Positions 15,494 to 23,969 of a DNA stretch of 64,000 nt are shown piece by piece. Numbering within the stretch: position 1 is the first letter of the stretch; the number at the start of each line of letters is the position of its first letter. The DNA is taken from assembly GCA_028873695.1 (NCBI GenBank), contig JAPPNU010000060.1, positions 1 through 64,000 on the forward strand, written 5' to 3'. A program made the translations under genes and the position numbers. The notes under the pieces were generated by a model. The model had not been told where the DNA came from. It was given only the letters and a program-made list of their open reading frames with translations, and did no database searches. Source of the DNA: Gemmatimonadota bacterium (lineage in GTDB: Bacteria > Latescibacterota > UBA2968 > GCA-2709665).

Positions 15494-16444
15494 ATGAGGA
15501 TAATCGTTACAGGCAGCAACGGTTTTATCGGTCAGAATACATGCCGTCGTCTCACGGAGCTCGGACACGACGTAATCGGTGTTGACGATCTGTCTTCCGG
15601 AACGCCTCCCAACGGCGTGGCGGGCGTTCAATATCACGCCCACAGCGTCGTGGATGCGGACTGGTTCGTGCGGCTTCTCAGGAACACAATTCCGGACGCG
15701 GTCCTTCATCTGGCGGCAAAGCCTCGGGTTCCGTACTCGGTGCGGAATCCTTTGCGCAGCGCGGAGGCGAACGCGATGGGAACGCTGTCCGTACTCAACG
15801 GGATTCTAAAGGCCGAACTGGCTGAGAAAACCCGCCTGGTCTTCGCCAGCAGCAGCGCGGTATGCGGCGAGGCAACGATCCTCCCCACCCCGGAGACATA
15901 CCCGTCGAATCCGCAATCGCCCTACGCGTTGGCGAAGCTGCACGGCGAGCAGTGGTGCGACATGTTCCACCGATTGTACGGCCTGGACGTCGTTAGCCTC
16001 AGGTATTTCAACGTGTTCGGACCGGGCGCGCTTTACGGTGGCGACTATTCGACTGTGCTTTCGGCCTGGCCGTATCATCTGTTTGTCGATCCGTCGTACC
16101 GACCCTTTCTGGAAGGCGACGGCACTCAGACCCGGGACTTCTGCTTTGTCGACAACGTCGTGGAGGCGACCATCACCGCGGCAACCCGGGAACGCGGTTT
16201 CTCGGCGGACGTGCTGAACGTGGGGCAGGGTGAGGCCCACACCCTTCTTGAGGTAAAAGACGTCCTCGAACGGGTTGCGGGCAGAGAACTCCGGCTTGAA
16301 CGCCGGCCGCCCCGCGTCGGCGACGTCGCGCATACCCTGGCCGACATCTCCCGGGCCCGGGAGGAACTCGGGTTCGAGCCGTCAACCGACTTCTATGCCC
16401 AGGTCGAACGAACGGCGTTATGGCACCGGGATTGTTATCCCTAA
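15494..16444 (+). CDS. NAD-dependent epimerase/dehydratase (nucleotide-sugar type)
   Basis: A 316-residue extended SDR enzyme resembling UDP-glucose/GlcNAc 4-epimerases. The N-terminal Rossmann motif is VTGSNGFIGQN and the acidic NAD-binding end is VDDLSSG. The catalytic Ser region is FASSSAVCGEA and the YxxxK pair is in SPYALAKLHGEQW. Substrate-loop features RYFNVFGPG and RDFCFVDNVVEA follow. These enzymes interconvert nucleotide sugars for surface polysaccharide. The ATG at 15494 starts directly on the first beta strand, and the frame extends upstream to 15470 without similarity. It appears monocistronic. The exact sugar is unknown. Confidence 0.88.
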   Translation: MRIIVTGSNGFIGQNTCRRLTELGHDVIGVDDLSSGTPPNGVAGVQYHAHSVVDADWFVRLLRNTIPDAVLHLAAKPRVPYSVRNPLRSAEANAMGTLSVLNGILKAELAEKTRLVFASSSAVCGEATILPTPETYPSNPQSPYALAKLHGEQWCDMFHRLYGLDVVSLRYFNVFGPGALYGGDYSTVLSAWPYHLFVDPSYRPFLEGDGTQTRDFCFVDNVVEATITAATRERGFSADVLNVGQGEAHTLLEVKDVLERVAGRELRLERRPPRVGDVAHTLADISRAREELGFEPSTDFYAQVERTALWHRDCYP

Positions 16445-16699
16445 CTGCCGTCTGAACGCTGACGTGCGAAAAAGCGAAACTGAGAGAACCACAAGGCGCC
16501 CATCCGTCTGATGCGCTCCTTTGCCCTCTCCATTGTTCGCGAATTATCTACGGGTAATCGTCCCGTTAATCTCGGCACAGAGGGTGTTGTTGCGCAAATG
16601 GTTTTGTGGGTCTGATGAAGTCCTCATTTCGTTCCGCCGGCACGGGCTTGAATCCACGCTTGAGCATTGTGAAACACAGGGCAAAGGAGGAGGTTCAAC

Positions 16700-18070
16700 T
16701 TGAAGCTGTGGATGGATGTCATGCGCGATCTGGAAAGCGTGATGAATGATCACGAGCGCATACTCGACGCCTGGGCTGAGGGCGGCGTGGACGGCGTCGT
16801 GTTCGGTCCGCTCGTTTTCGGCACGGCAAGGCTCTCGAAGCACGCTTTGCCCGCTCCCACCGGGGACATTGTCGCGGAGGTCTACGATCCGAATCCGGCT
16901 GTGTACGCGCGACTCGGGGTCGAACCGCCGTCGCCGCCGGAACAGAAGCTGCCCGAGAAGAGGGCCCAGCTGGAAAGGACGATGAACGCCGCCAGGGACC
17001 GCGGCATGCAGGTGTATTGCATGTACGCCGATGGTGGTGCGGGCCCAGGGGGAAAGGGCCACCCACTGCACGACGACAGGACGCTGGCATCGCGAGTGGC
17101 GCGCATGGTCGATACGCTCGAGCACTTCCCAATGGCGGACGGCGCCGTGATGGACGGGCCGGAGTGGGGGTACGAAATCGCGCCCCATCACATGGCCCAA
17201 CGCTCCTGCATCTTTCACGACCTGCCGGAATCTGCGGCACCGATGGCCGCGGATCTGGGGTACGACTATGAGGCCCTGGTGGGCGCGAAAGACAGGCTGT
17301 TGGACCTGTTCCACAATCTCGACCCCGTGCGCATCCGGGGACACGCCCGGGGCGGACTGGTCGGCGCCCACCGCATGCTGGGCGCCGATTCCGACCTGAT
17401 GGCCTGGCTGTCGTTCCGCACAGACTCGTTGACGCGCTATTTTCGCCGCATCCGGGAAGGCGTCGCCACCGAGCTGGCGCGCCCGGTGCGCCTGGGATGC
17501 GGCCCTCGCTCGGCGGCCTTCGCGCCCCTGTGCGGATACGACTTCGTCGATCTGGCCCGGTTCATGGATTTCCTGCTGCCAAAGCACTACTTCTTTCACC
17601 GCGGCTTCGACGGCTTCATCGGCACGGTCTATCGCTACTCACAGACGCTTTTGGAGTGGAATGCGGGGATCAGCGTCGCCGACACCCTCGATGTTGTGCA
17701 GGCCCTCTTCGGCATTGTCCTTCCGGGTGTCGGCGACGATCTGCTCGATTTTGAGAGCGCCCTCAATCCGGAGTTTTTCGATCAGGTGGTCACGCAGGAG
17801 ACCCGCAGGGCGCTGGCCTCGGTGGACGACCCTGAGCGGATCGTGCCCTGGCTTGACACCGGCCGCTTGCCCCACGATGGCGACCCAATGTCGGCGCGCG
17901 ACCTCAAGATGTTGCTGGACGCCGCAGAGGCTGCAGGGCTCAGGCGCTTCAACTACCACCACCAGGGCAACCTCAGTGCGGGCGAATGGGTGGTCATCAG
18001 CGACAAATGCGGAACCCGCTGGGACCCGCGCAAAAGCGACTACCAGCCGCCCGACGAGTTGGTGTTGTAG
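16700..18070 (+). CDS. Uncharacterised 456-residue protein, probably a TIM-barrel-like enzyme
   Basis: I do not recognise a named family with confidence. The start is a TTG at 16700 preceded by AAAGGAGGAGG (16683-16693) at ideal spacing. The sequence has alternating beta/alpha elements typical of a (beta/alpha)8 barrel: GGVDGVVFGPLVF, GMQVYCMYADGG, ADGAVMDGPEWGYEI, FVDLARFMDFLLPKHYFFHRGFDG, and near the end GLRRFNYHHQGNLSAGEW. Conserved-looking acidic residues at strand ends (MDGPEWG) recall glycoside-hydrolase-like proteins. There is no signal peptide or membrane helix, so it is cytoplasmic. Neighbours are an epimerase upstream and the tRNA operon convergent downstream, giving no pathway clue. 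Confidence 0.7.
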   Translation: MKLWMDVMRDLESVMNDHERILDAWAEGGVDGVVFGPLVFGTARLSKHALPAPTGDIVAEVYDPNPAVYARLGVEPPSPPEQKLPEKRAQLERTMNAARDRGMQVYCMYADGGAGPGGKGHPLHDDRTLASRVARMVDTLEHFPMADGAVMDGPEWGYEIAPHHMAQRSCIFHDLPESAAPMAADLGYDYEALVGAKDRLLDLFHNLDPVRIRGHARGGLVGAHRMLGADSDLMAWLSFRTDSLTRYFRRIREGVATELARPVRLGCGPRSAAFAPLCGYDFVDLARFMDFLLPKHYFFHRGFDGFIGTVYRYSQTLLEWNAGISVADTLDVVQALFGIVLPGVGDDLLDFESALNPEFFDQVVTQETRRALASVDDPERIVPWLDTGRLPHDGDPMSARDLKMLLDAAEAAGLRRFNYHHQGNLSAGEWVVISDKCGTRWDPRKSDYQPPDELVL

Positions 18071-18213
18071 GACGGCACTGCGCGTTTCCGGTCACCGCGG
18101 CCTCTGGAGCGACTCACACCCGACCAGCCACTTCCGGCTCAGTTTCCCATGCCGGTTCCAGGCGCCCACTCCTTCTCCCGGCGATTCGCGCCATACCTGG
18201 CGCACCAACAAAA

Positions 18214-18244
18214 AAGGGATTATGTCAAAACGACATAATCCCTT
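18214..18244 (-). terminator. Intrinsic terminator of the ffh-to-tRNA-Val operon
   Basis: On the minus strand a 13-bp perfect stem (AAGGGATTATGTC with GACATAATCCCTT, 18244-18214) with a 5-nt loop runs into TTTTTT (toward 18210). It starts 10 nt after the encoded CCA of the tRNA gene. Confidence 0.9.
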
Positions 18245-18253
18245 GTTTTCAAA

Positions 18254-18330
18254 TGGTGGGCGATACTGGATTCGAACCAGTGACCTCCTGCTTGTAAGGC
18301 AGGCGCTCTAACCAGCTGAGCTAACCGCCC
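18254..18330 (-). tRNA. tRNA-Val (anticodon UAC)
   Basis: The minus strand folds as a standard cloverleaf. The acceptor GGGCGGT/ATCGCCC (7 bp with one G-U), D-arm GCTCAGCTGGTTAGAGC, anticodon stem-loop CTGCCTTACAAGCAG with anticodon TAC, variable AGGTC, and T-arm CTGGTTCGAATCCAG are all present. Discriminator A and CCA are encoded (18257 and 18256-18254). It is the last gene of the minus-strand translation operon. Its 5' ten nucleotides overlap the stop region of the small membrane-protein gene. Confidence 0.97.
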
Positions 18331-18632
18331 ACGGACCTGTCGGATACGTCGTCGGCCGGTTTTTTCGATTCGCCCAGCAGGAGGCCGATGGGTATCAGCA
18401 CGCAGTACCCGATGACCAGCAGAACAGGCGCCAGCGTAAGCGACATGAAACCGTCGACCGGCGGTTGGGCCAGGCACAGATAACCGATCAGGATCGTGCC
18501 CAGCCCGGCGCCAAGGAAGGTCCAGTTCCTTCGGGAATAGGGCAGTGGACTCCGGGCAGTTTCCCGCCGTTGTGCCTGATTCCTGCGTCCCGCGCGGCCG
18601 CGGGGGCGTTTTCCTGCATTGCGTGTCGCCAT
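18321..18632 (-). CDS. Small two-helix membrane protein, DUF3098-like
   Basis: A 103-residue protein with a very basic N-terminal 38 residues, then RNWTFLGAGLGTILIGYLCLA (helix 1) and LTLAPVLLVIGYCVLIPIGLLL (helix 2). The N-W-x-x-x-G plus LAPxLLxxGY pattern resembles DUF3098, found in the FCB group, with function unknown. It follows rplS by 21 bp. Its last codons and TAG stop are made from the 5' end of tRNA-Val (GGGCGGTTAG reads Gly-Gly-stop), so mRNA and tRNA sequence overlap by 10 nt. Processing of the tRNA by RNase P would remove the stop codon from the upstream message. Confidence 0.75.
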   Translation of the reverse strand: MATRNAGKRPRGRAGRRNQAQRRETARSPLPYSRRNWTFLGAGLGTILIGYLCLAQPPVDGFMSLTLAPVLLVIGYCVLIPIGLLLGESKKPADDVSDRSVGG

Positions 18633-18653
18633 TCGGTTATCCGATTTCCTTGA

Positions 18654-19007
18654 TTACGCGTCCCTTTTTTCCTCGATCCTCGCGGCTCTTCCCTGCAGCG
18701 CGCGCAGATAGGTTATACGCGTCCTTCGGACCTTGCCGCTGCGAATCAGTTCGACCCTCGCCACCCGCGGTGAGTGGACCGGAAAAATCCGCTCGACACC
18801 CACGCCGCCCACCACCATCTTTCGTACCGTAAAAGTCTCGTGGATCCCGTGGCCCCTGCGCTGGATGACCACGCCCTCGAATATCTGCGTACGCACCTTC
18901 TCGCCTTCGACCACTCGCACGTGCACCCGCACCGTGTCCCCGGCGCCAAATGCCGGCAGATCGGCCTTGATCTGTTCCTCCGTCAAGGATTTCAACAAAG
19001 TATCCAT
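18654..19007 (-). CDS. rplS: 50S ribosomal protein L19
   Basis: A 117-residue L19, which sits at the 30S-50S interface near bridge B6/B8. The diagnostic stretch GDTVRVHVRVVEGEKVRTQIF is followed by EGVVIQRRGHGIHETFTVRK and VERIFPVHSPRVARVELIRS, ending with RRTRITYLR. The frame is open to 19070, but ATG 19007 has CAGGAG upstream and matches the family N-terminus (MDTLLKSLTEEQIK). It is the fifth gene of the ffh-rpsP-rimM-trmD-rplS operon, the standard order in bacteria. Confidence 0.97.
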   Translation of the reverse strand: MDTLLKSLTEEQIKADLPAFGAGDTVRVHVRVVEGEKVRTQIFEGVVIQRRGHGIHETFTVRKMVVGGVGVERIFPVHSPRVARVELIRSGKVRRTRITYLRALQGRAARIEEKRDA

Positions 19008-19101
19008 GGCAACACTCCTGAAACGATGAAAGATTCCCGGGGCATCAACGCCGCCCCGATTCATCATCAATTGGCGAAAAATATCCCTTCACCGGCTGCT
19101 G

Positions 19102-19839
19102 CTATTTTCCGCGCCCCCCTGCGTCCTCCTCTTCCGGGCCAGCCGCGTCGCCGGCTTCGATTCTTTCGTAGAGATCCGGCCGGCGTTTCCGGGTCCGTTG
19201 CATGGCCACTTTGCGTCGCCAGTCTGCGATCCGCTCGTGGTCTCCGCTCAACAGAACGTCGGGAACCCGCAACCCCTCGAACTCTCTGGGTCTTGTATAC
19301 CACGGACAATCCAGAAGCCCGTTCTGGAAGGAATCCTCCAGGGCGGATTCCGCGTCTCCCAACGCCCCGGGGATCAATCGCACGACGGCATCCATCAATA
19401 CCAGCGCTGGCAATTCGCCGCCGCTCAATACGTAATCGCCAACCGAAATCTCTTCGGTAACGTACAGCTCGCGAATGCGTTCGTCAATTCCGCGGTACCG
19501 CCCGCACAATAACACCAGGCCCGGCGCGACGGAAAGCCGGTTTACCGTCTGCTGATCCAGCCGCTTTCCGTCGGGCGTCAGGAAAATCACGTGCTCAAGG
19601 CACCGTCCGGCGTCTCGAATGGCGGCCAGTGCGCGGGCGACCGGTTCCGGTTTGAATACCATCCCCGCTCCGCCGCCGTAGGGCGTATCGTCCACCGTAC
19701 GGTGAACGTCATCCGCAAAATCCCGCAAATCGTGTGCGCTGACGTCTACCAGACCGGCACGGATCGCACGCCCTGAAATACCGTATGCAACCGCTTCCCG
19801 GATCAGGTCGGGGAATATGGTGAGAAAATCGATATGCAC
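19102..19839 (-). CDS. trmD: tRNA (guanine-N1)-methyltransferase
   Basis: TrmD methylates G37 of tRNAs with a G36pG37 using S-adenosylmethionine. This prevents +1 frameshifting. The 245-residue protein has the SPOUT trefoil-knot signatures YGGGAGMVFKPEPVA, LCGRYRGIDERI and the SAM-site SVGDYVLSGGELPALVLMDA followed by VRLIPGAL. The C-terminal arm contains SGDHERIADWRR, needed for tRNA contact. The last 15 residues are Glu/Gly-rich. It lies between rimM (79 bp gap) and rplS (94 bp gap). Confidence 0.97.
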   Translation of the reverse strand: MHIDFLTIFPDLIREAVAYGISGRAIRAGLVDVSAHDLRDFADDVHRTVDDTPYGGGAGMVFKPEPVARALAAIRDAGRCLEHVIFLTPDGKRLDQQTVNRLSVAPGLVLLCGRYRGIDERIRELYVTEEISVGDYVLSGGELPALVLMDAVVRLIPGALGDAESALEDSFQNGLLDCPWYTRPREFEGLRVPDVLLSGDHERIADWRRKVAMQRTRKRRPDLYERIEAGDAAGPEEEDAGGRGK

Positions 19840-19918
19840 AGCAGTCCGCTGTTAAAGTCGCTCCGGAGGCGAGGTATCGCGACCCGTCCCGGAAATCTGT
19901 CACCATTTATCCGCCGAT

Positions 19919-20461
19919 TCATCCCGTCTGCTGATCGAGAAGTCCCGCCACGTTCTTCACAACCAGACGCCCGCCCGCAAGGTCAATCCGAACCAGATCC
20001 TTCACAGCGGGTATCAGCGCCTCGCCACCATCCTCCCTCTTGACAACATATAGGTCATTTCCGGGATGGGACAACACATCGGCCACGCGTCCCACTTCCA
20101 GGCCCTCTTCCGTCTCGACCTTCAACCCCGCGATCTGGAACACATAGAACGTATCTTCAGGAAGCGGATACACCTCGCCGGCGGGAACCAGCAACTCGCT
20201 CCCGCGAAACGGCGCAACCGCGTCGGGCGTATCGATATCGAGAAACTTAATGGCCATCCGCCGTCCGCAGTTCCGAACCCGGTCGATCCCGAGCGTCGTC
20301 CGGGTCCCGTCGGGCCCTTCCACCAGTACGCTCTTGAGAACCTGAAACCGTTCCGGAAAATCCGTGAGCGGATGCAGAAACGCCTCGCCGCCGAGGCCCC
20401 TGGGTTTCAGAACCCTGCCGATGGCGACGTATTGTTCCCGGTGGACCGGATCTCGGGGCAA
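19919..20461 (-). CDS. rimM: 16S rRNA processing protein RimM
   Basis: RimM assists maturation of the 30S head and binds ribosomal protein S19. The 180-residue protein shows the N-terminal beta-barrel (VAIGRVLKPRGLGGEAFLHP, then the RFQVLKSVLVEGPDG region) and the C-terminal PRC barrel (FYVFQIAGLKVETEEG, then VGRVADVLSHPGNDLYVV and ALIPAVKDLVRIDLAGGRL). It begins 3 nt after the rpsP stop, consistent with translational coupling. Confidence 0.95.
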   Translation of the reverse strand: MPRDPVHREQYVAIGRVLKPRGLGGEAFLHPLTDFPERFQVLKSVLVEGPDGTRTTLGIDRVRNCGRRMAIKFLDIDTPDAVAPFRGSELLVPAGEVYPLPEDTFYVFQIAGLKVETEEGLEVGRVADVLSHPGNDLYVVKREDGGEALIPAVKDLVRIDLAGGRLVVKNVAGLLDQQTG

Positions 20462-20464
20462 GGA

Positions 20465-20770
20465 CTATTCCCCGGCTTCAACGTCGGTTTCGTCCGCTCC
20501 GCCCGTATCGGCGCCGGGCACGTCGTCCTGGCTCAGAATCCCCTGTTGCCGAAGCAGACTCATCACCGTTCCTGACGGTTCCGCGCCCTGATCCAGCCAG
20601 TGGCGCGCCCGCTCCGCGTCCAGCCGCACCAATTGCGGATTCATCGTTGGATCGTAGTACCCGAGGTTCTCGATGAACCGACCGTCCCGAGGGGACCGGC
20701 TATCCGCGACCACAACCCGGTAGAACGGCGCATTCCTGGCGCCCTTTCGGGTCAATCGAATCTTTACCAA
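20465..20770 (-). CDS. rpsP: 30S ribosomal protein S16
   Basis: S16 binds early to 16S rRNA in the 30S body. The 101-residue protein begins with the invariant pattern MVKIRLTRKGARNAPFYRVV, then DSRSPRDGRFIENLGYYDP and RARHWLDQGAEPSGTV. The last 20 residues are an acidic tail (DETDVEAGE) of the kind seen in several phyla. The ATG is preceded by AGGAGG (on the minus strand). ffh lies 107 bp upstream and rimM 3 bp downstream. Confidence 0.97.
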   Translation of the reverse strand: MVKIRLTRKGARNAPFYRVVVADSRSPRDGRFIENLGYYDPTMNPQLVRLDAERARHWLDQGAEPSGTVMSLLRQQGILSQDDVPGADTGGADETDVEAGE

Positions 20771-20877
20771 AAAAACATCCTCCTGTTAGGAAACCACTAC
20801 AACCGGACATTTTCAACGTAGTGAATGTCAACCCCGGTACCCGCCTGCCGCCCATACCATCGTGGAAAGACACCTCC

Positions 20878-22206
20878 TTAACCCAGGAACGGTACAGGCG
20901 TCACACGGCCCTGCTTCTCCATCCTCGACATCCGTTTCATCATCTTTCGCATCATTCCGAACTGCTTAATCAGCCTGTTGACTTCCTGGATGCTGCATCC
21001 GCTGCCATTCGCGATGCGCCGGCGCCTGCTGCCGTTCAGGATCTGAGGATTAACGCGTTCCTGCCGCGTCATTGACAGGATGATCGCTTCCGTATGCACA
21101 AATGCGTCGTCATCCACCTCAAGTCCCTTCATTGCCTTTCCGGCCCCGGGTATCATGTCCATCAACTGGCTCAATGGCCCCATCCTGCGTACCTGGTCCA
21201 ATTGCTGCAGAAAGTCATCGAACGTAAACGCGGCGCTTCGCAGTTTCTTCTCCAGCTTCTGCGCCTGCCTGACGTCCACCGCCTCCTGCGCCCGCTCCAC
21301 CAGCGTCACGACGTCGCCCATACCCAGGATCCGGGAGGCCATCCGGTCCGGATGAAACGGCTCTATGCCATCCACCTTCTCGCTGATGCCCGCGTACTTG
21401 ATGGGCACACCCGTGACGTCGCGGATGGACAGCGCCGCGCCGCCGCGCGTATCGCTATCGAGGCGCGTCAGGACGATTCCCGTGAAGTTCAGTTGCTCGT
21501 AAAACGCCGTCGCTGCCGAAACCGCATCCTGACCCGTCATTCCATCCGCGACGAACAGAATCTCACCCGGCGAAACCGCTGCGCGTATCTGCTTCAATTC
21601 CTCCATCCGCGCATCATCGACGTGCAGCCGGCCGGCCGTATCCAGAATAACGGGATCCATCCCGTCCGCCCGCGCCAGGTCCACCGCCCCTGTGCAGATC
21701 AACGCCGGATCGGTCCCCTCCGCCGCCCTGTGGACCGGAACGTCTACAGACGCGCCCAGTACGCAAAGCTGATCGATGGCGGCCGGACGGTAGACATCCG
21801 CCGCAACAAGGAGCGGGCTGCTGCCCGTCCCCTTCAGGAGCCGCGCAAGCTTGGCACATAGCGTTGTTTTGCCCGACCCCTGCAGACCGACCACCATAAC
21901 GACGTTGGGCGGCGGTCCGGTCAGATTCAACGCCTGGTGCGCGTCTCCAAGGAGGTGAATCAATTCGTCGTGTACGACCTTGACGACCTGCTGCCCGGGG
22001 GTAATGCTTCGCAACACGTCCTGTCCGATCGCCCGCTCCCTGACACGGGCAACGAACGTCCTCGCCACCTTATAGTTGACATCCGCCTCCAGAAGCGCGC
22101 GGCGCACGTCTCTGAGCGCTTCATCGATATTGGCTTCGGCCAGCCTGCCGCGACCGCGAAGCTTCTTGAAAACCCCTTCCAGCTTTTGCGTGAGATGATC
22201 GAACAT
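20878..22206 (-). CDS. ffh: Signal recognition particle GTPase
   Basis: Ffh (SRP54) binds 4.5S RNA and hydrophobic signal sequences and delivers ribosomes to FtsY. The 442-residue protein has the N domain (1-85), G1 GLQGSGKTTLCAKLA, G3 DTAGRLHVD and the insertion-box region. The G4 element reads LTRLDSDTRGGAALS, where most Ffh proteins have TKxDGD. The Met-rich M domain (about 320-425) has FGMMRKMMKRMSRM and the RNA-binding NGSRRRRIANGSG. A possible promoter TTGCGT-N17-TATTTT lies upstream on the minus strand. It leads the rpsP operon. Confidence 0.97.
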   Translation of the reverse strand: MFDHLTQKLEGVFKKLRGRGRLAEANIDEALRDVRRALLEADVNYKVARTFVARVRERAIGQDVLRSITPGQQVVKVVHDELIHLLGDAHQALNLTGPPPNVVMVVGLQGSGKTTLCAKLARLLKGTGSSPLLVAADVYRPAAIDQLCVLGASVDVPVHRAAEGTDPALICTGAVDLARADGMDPVILDTAGRLHVDDARMEELKQIRAAVSPGEILFVADGMTGQDAVSAATAFYEQLNFTGIVLTRLDSDTRGGAALSIRDVTGVPIKYAGISEKVDGIEPFHPDRMASRILGMGDVVTLVERAQEAVDVRQAQKLEKKLRSAAFTFDDFLQQLDQVRRMGPLSQLMDMIPGAGKAMKGLEVDDDAFVHTEAIILSMTRQERVNPQILNGSRRRRIANGSGCSIQEVNRLIKQFGMMRKMMKRMSRMEKQGRVTPVPFLG

Positions 22207-22366
22207 GGGGCGGACCCGGGGTTAATCCTCAAAAAGGGAAACAGACCCGTAAAAATACCGGACGACAGCAATTTACGCAAGAAAAAACTCCGGAATCGGG
22301 CGCCTCTCACGCAGACCCGCGCTTCAGAGCCACCGGGCTTCAGGGCTGCCGGGTCCGGCCCGTACG

Positions 22367-23032
22367 CTACCTCAATCCCGCGAGTCCCGCGCGGCGCAAC
22401 GCAGCCACGTTTTCAACCACCTTGCCATCACGAAACGCGGCCGATCCAGCCACCAGCACTTCCGCTCCCGCCGCGACCGCCAACCCGGCGTTTTCCAACC
22501 CGATACCCCCGTCGATTTCTATTTCGGCGCTCGCTCCCTGGCGTACGACCTCCGCCCGCAATCTCCGCACCCGTTCCAGTGACTCGGGCATAAACGCCTG
22601 GCCGCCGAATCCAGGCTCCACCGACATCACAAGCGCAAGATCCAGAGACCGCAATAGCGGATACAACGCCTCCACCGGTGTTGCTGGTTTCACCGTGGCG
22701 CCCGCCCGCATTCCCATCCTGCGGATTTCACCCGGCAGCGCGCGCGAATCCGCGCCGGCCTCAACGTGAACCGTACAGATATCGGTCCCGCTGTCCGCGA
22801 ACGCCCGCAAATACCTTCCCGGTTCGGAGATCATGAGATGCACGTCCAGGGTCAACGCCGTCTTTTTGCGTATGGCTTCCACAACCATCGGGCCGAAGGT
22901 GATATTCGGCACGAAATGCCCGTCCATCACGTCCAGGTGAATATAGTCCGCGCCGGCGGCTTCCACCGCCCGGATCTCGCGTTCGAGCGCGGCAAAATCC
23001 GCTGCCAGGAAAGACGGAGCGATTTTGATCAT
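22367..23032 (-). CDS. rpe: Ribulose-phosphate 3-epimerase
   Basis: Rpe interconverts ribulose 5-phosphate and xylulose 5-phosphate in the pentose phosphate pathway. The 221-residue TIM barrel has KIAPSFLAADFAALE, the metal/catalytic HLDVMDGHFVPNITFG, DVHLMI, SVEPGFGGQAFMP and the phosphate-site EIDGGIGLENA. The frame is open to 23092, but ATG 23032 carries GGAGG 7 nt upstream and matches the family N-terminus. It follows the PASTA gene by 80 bp, a pairing seen in other bacteria. Confidence 0.96.
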   Translation of the reverse strand: MIKIAPSFLAADFAALEREIRAVEAAGADYIHLDVMDGHFVPNITFGPMVVEAIRKKTALTLDVHLMISEPGRYLRAFADSGTDICTVHVEAGADSRALPGEIRRMGMRAGATVKPATPVEALYPLLRSLDLALVMSVEPGFGGQAFMPESLERVRRLRAEVVRQGASAEIEIDGGIGLENAGLAVAAGAEVLVAGSAAFRDGKVVENVAALRRAGLAGLR

Positions 23033-23112
23033 AAAAAAACCTCCAATTCTCCGGCAGGGGCAGTCAGTTCCCGGGTTTGAATCGGAAGCCAACGCGCGGC
23101 GGCAACCATCGC

Positions 23113-23847
23113 TTACAATTTGCTCACCACCAGCCGCACCCGCGTACCCTGTTTCACTTCTTCCCCTGACTCGGGCACATGTCGGATCACCACGTTCAAC
23201 AGATGCTGGGTGCTGAATTCATACCGGATGTCCCGTACCCGCAGCCCGGCTTCCGCCAACTCGGCGCGGGCGGTTTCAAGCGGCTTCCCCACCAGATTCG
23301 GCATCGGGACCATCTCTCCGGGAGGACCGTTGCTTATCGTAACCGAAACCGGCGTCCCGGTCTGTACCTGTTGTCCGGGTGGCGGGTCCTGGCTGATGAT
23401 CAATCCCTCCCTGACGATTTCGGACGCGTCTTCTAGCGTATCTCCCATGGCCAGGCCCGCCTGTGCAATCCACAACTGGGCCTGGCGCAGGGATTTCTCC
23501 CTGAGATCGGGCACCTCGAAGAGCCGGACCCCGCGACTCGGCACCCCATAGACCGTCCGGTTGATCTTCACGTGCGAATTCGCAAGCGGATTCTGTTGTA
23601 CCAGCCTGCCTTCGGCAATGGACGTGTCCCATCTCGCGGGTTGCAGCTTCAACCTCAGCCCCCGCCGGGACAGCGCACGACCGGCGTCTTCAGGTGTCAG
23701 ATTGACAATATCGGGGACCTCAACACGCTGGCCGGCCCGGACCAGCCGTGGCATGATGAATCGATCGAGCAGGATCAACCCAACGATACCGGTAAAAACC
23801 GCGCAACCCGCAAATAACGCCGCCTCCCGGAGAAGCCTCTTGAACAT
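23113..23847 (-). CDS. Membrane-anchored protein with three PASTA domains
   Basis: About 244 residues from the ATG at 23847; the frame extends to 23928. A short basic cytoplasmic tail (MFKRLLRE) precedes one membrane helix (LFAGCAVFTGIVGLILL). Three PASTA repeats follow, each with the V-P-D/N-L-V pattern: VEVPDIVNLTPEDAGRAL, FEVPDLREKSLRQAQLWI and VPMPNLVGKPLETARAEL. PASTA domains bind muropeptides or beta-lactams in kinases and PBPs. Here no kinase domain is attached, so it may act as a periplasmic cell-wall sensor or scaffold. It sits between the outer-membrane barrel gene and rpe. Confidence 0.85.
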   Translation of the reverse strand: MFKRLLREAALFAGCAVFTGIVGLILLDRFIMPRLVRAGQRVEVPDIVNLTPEDAGRALSRRGLRLKLQPARWDTSIAEGRLVQQNPLANSHVKINRTVYGVPSRGVRLFEVPDLREKSLRQAQLWIAQAGLAMGDTLEDASEIVREGLIISQDPPPGQQVQTGTPVSVTISNGPPGEMVPMPNLVGKPLETARAELAEAGLRVRDIRYEFSTQHLLNVVIRHVPESGEEVKQGTRVRLVVSKL

Positions 23848-23969
23848 CCGTCTTCGCCCCACCTGTTTAAGAACGAAATACCGCACGCTGCCTGGGGGTC
23901 TGGAACTCGTTGACAGACTCCGATCCAAAAATAGGACATCATCCTTCCAGTGTCAAGATCGCGCACCCT

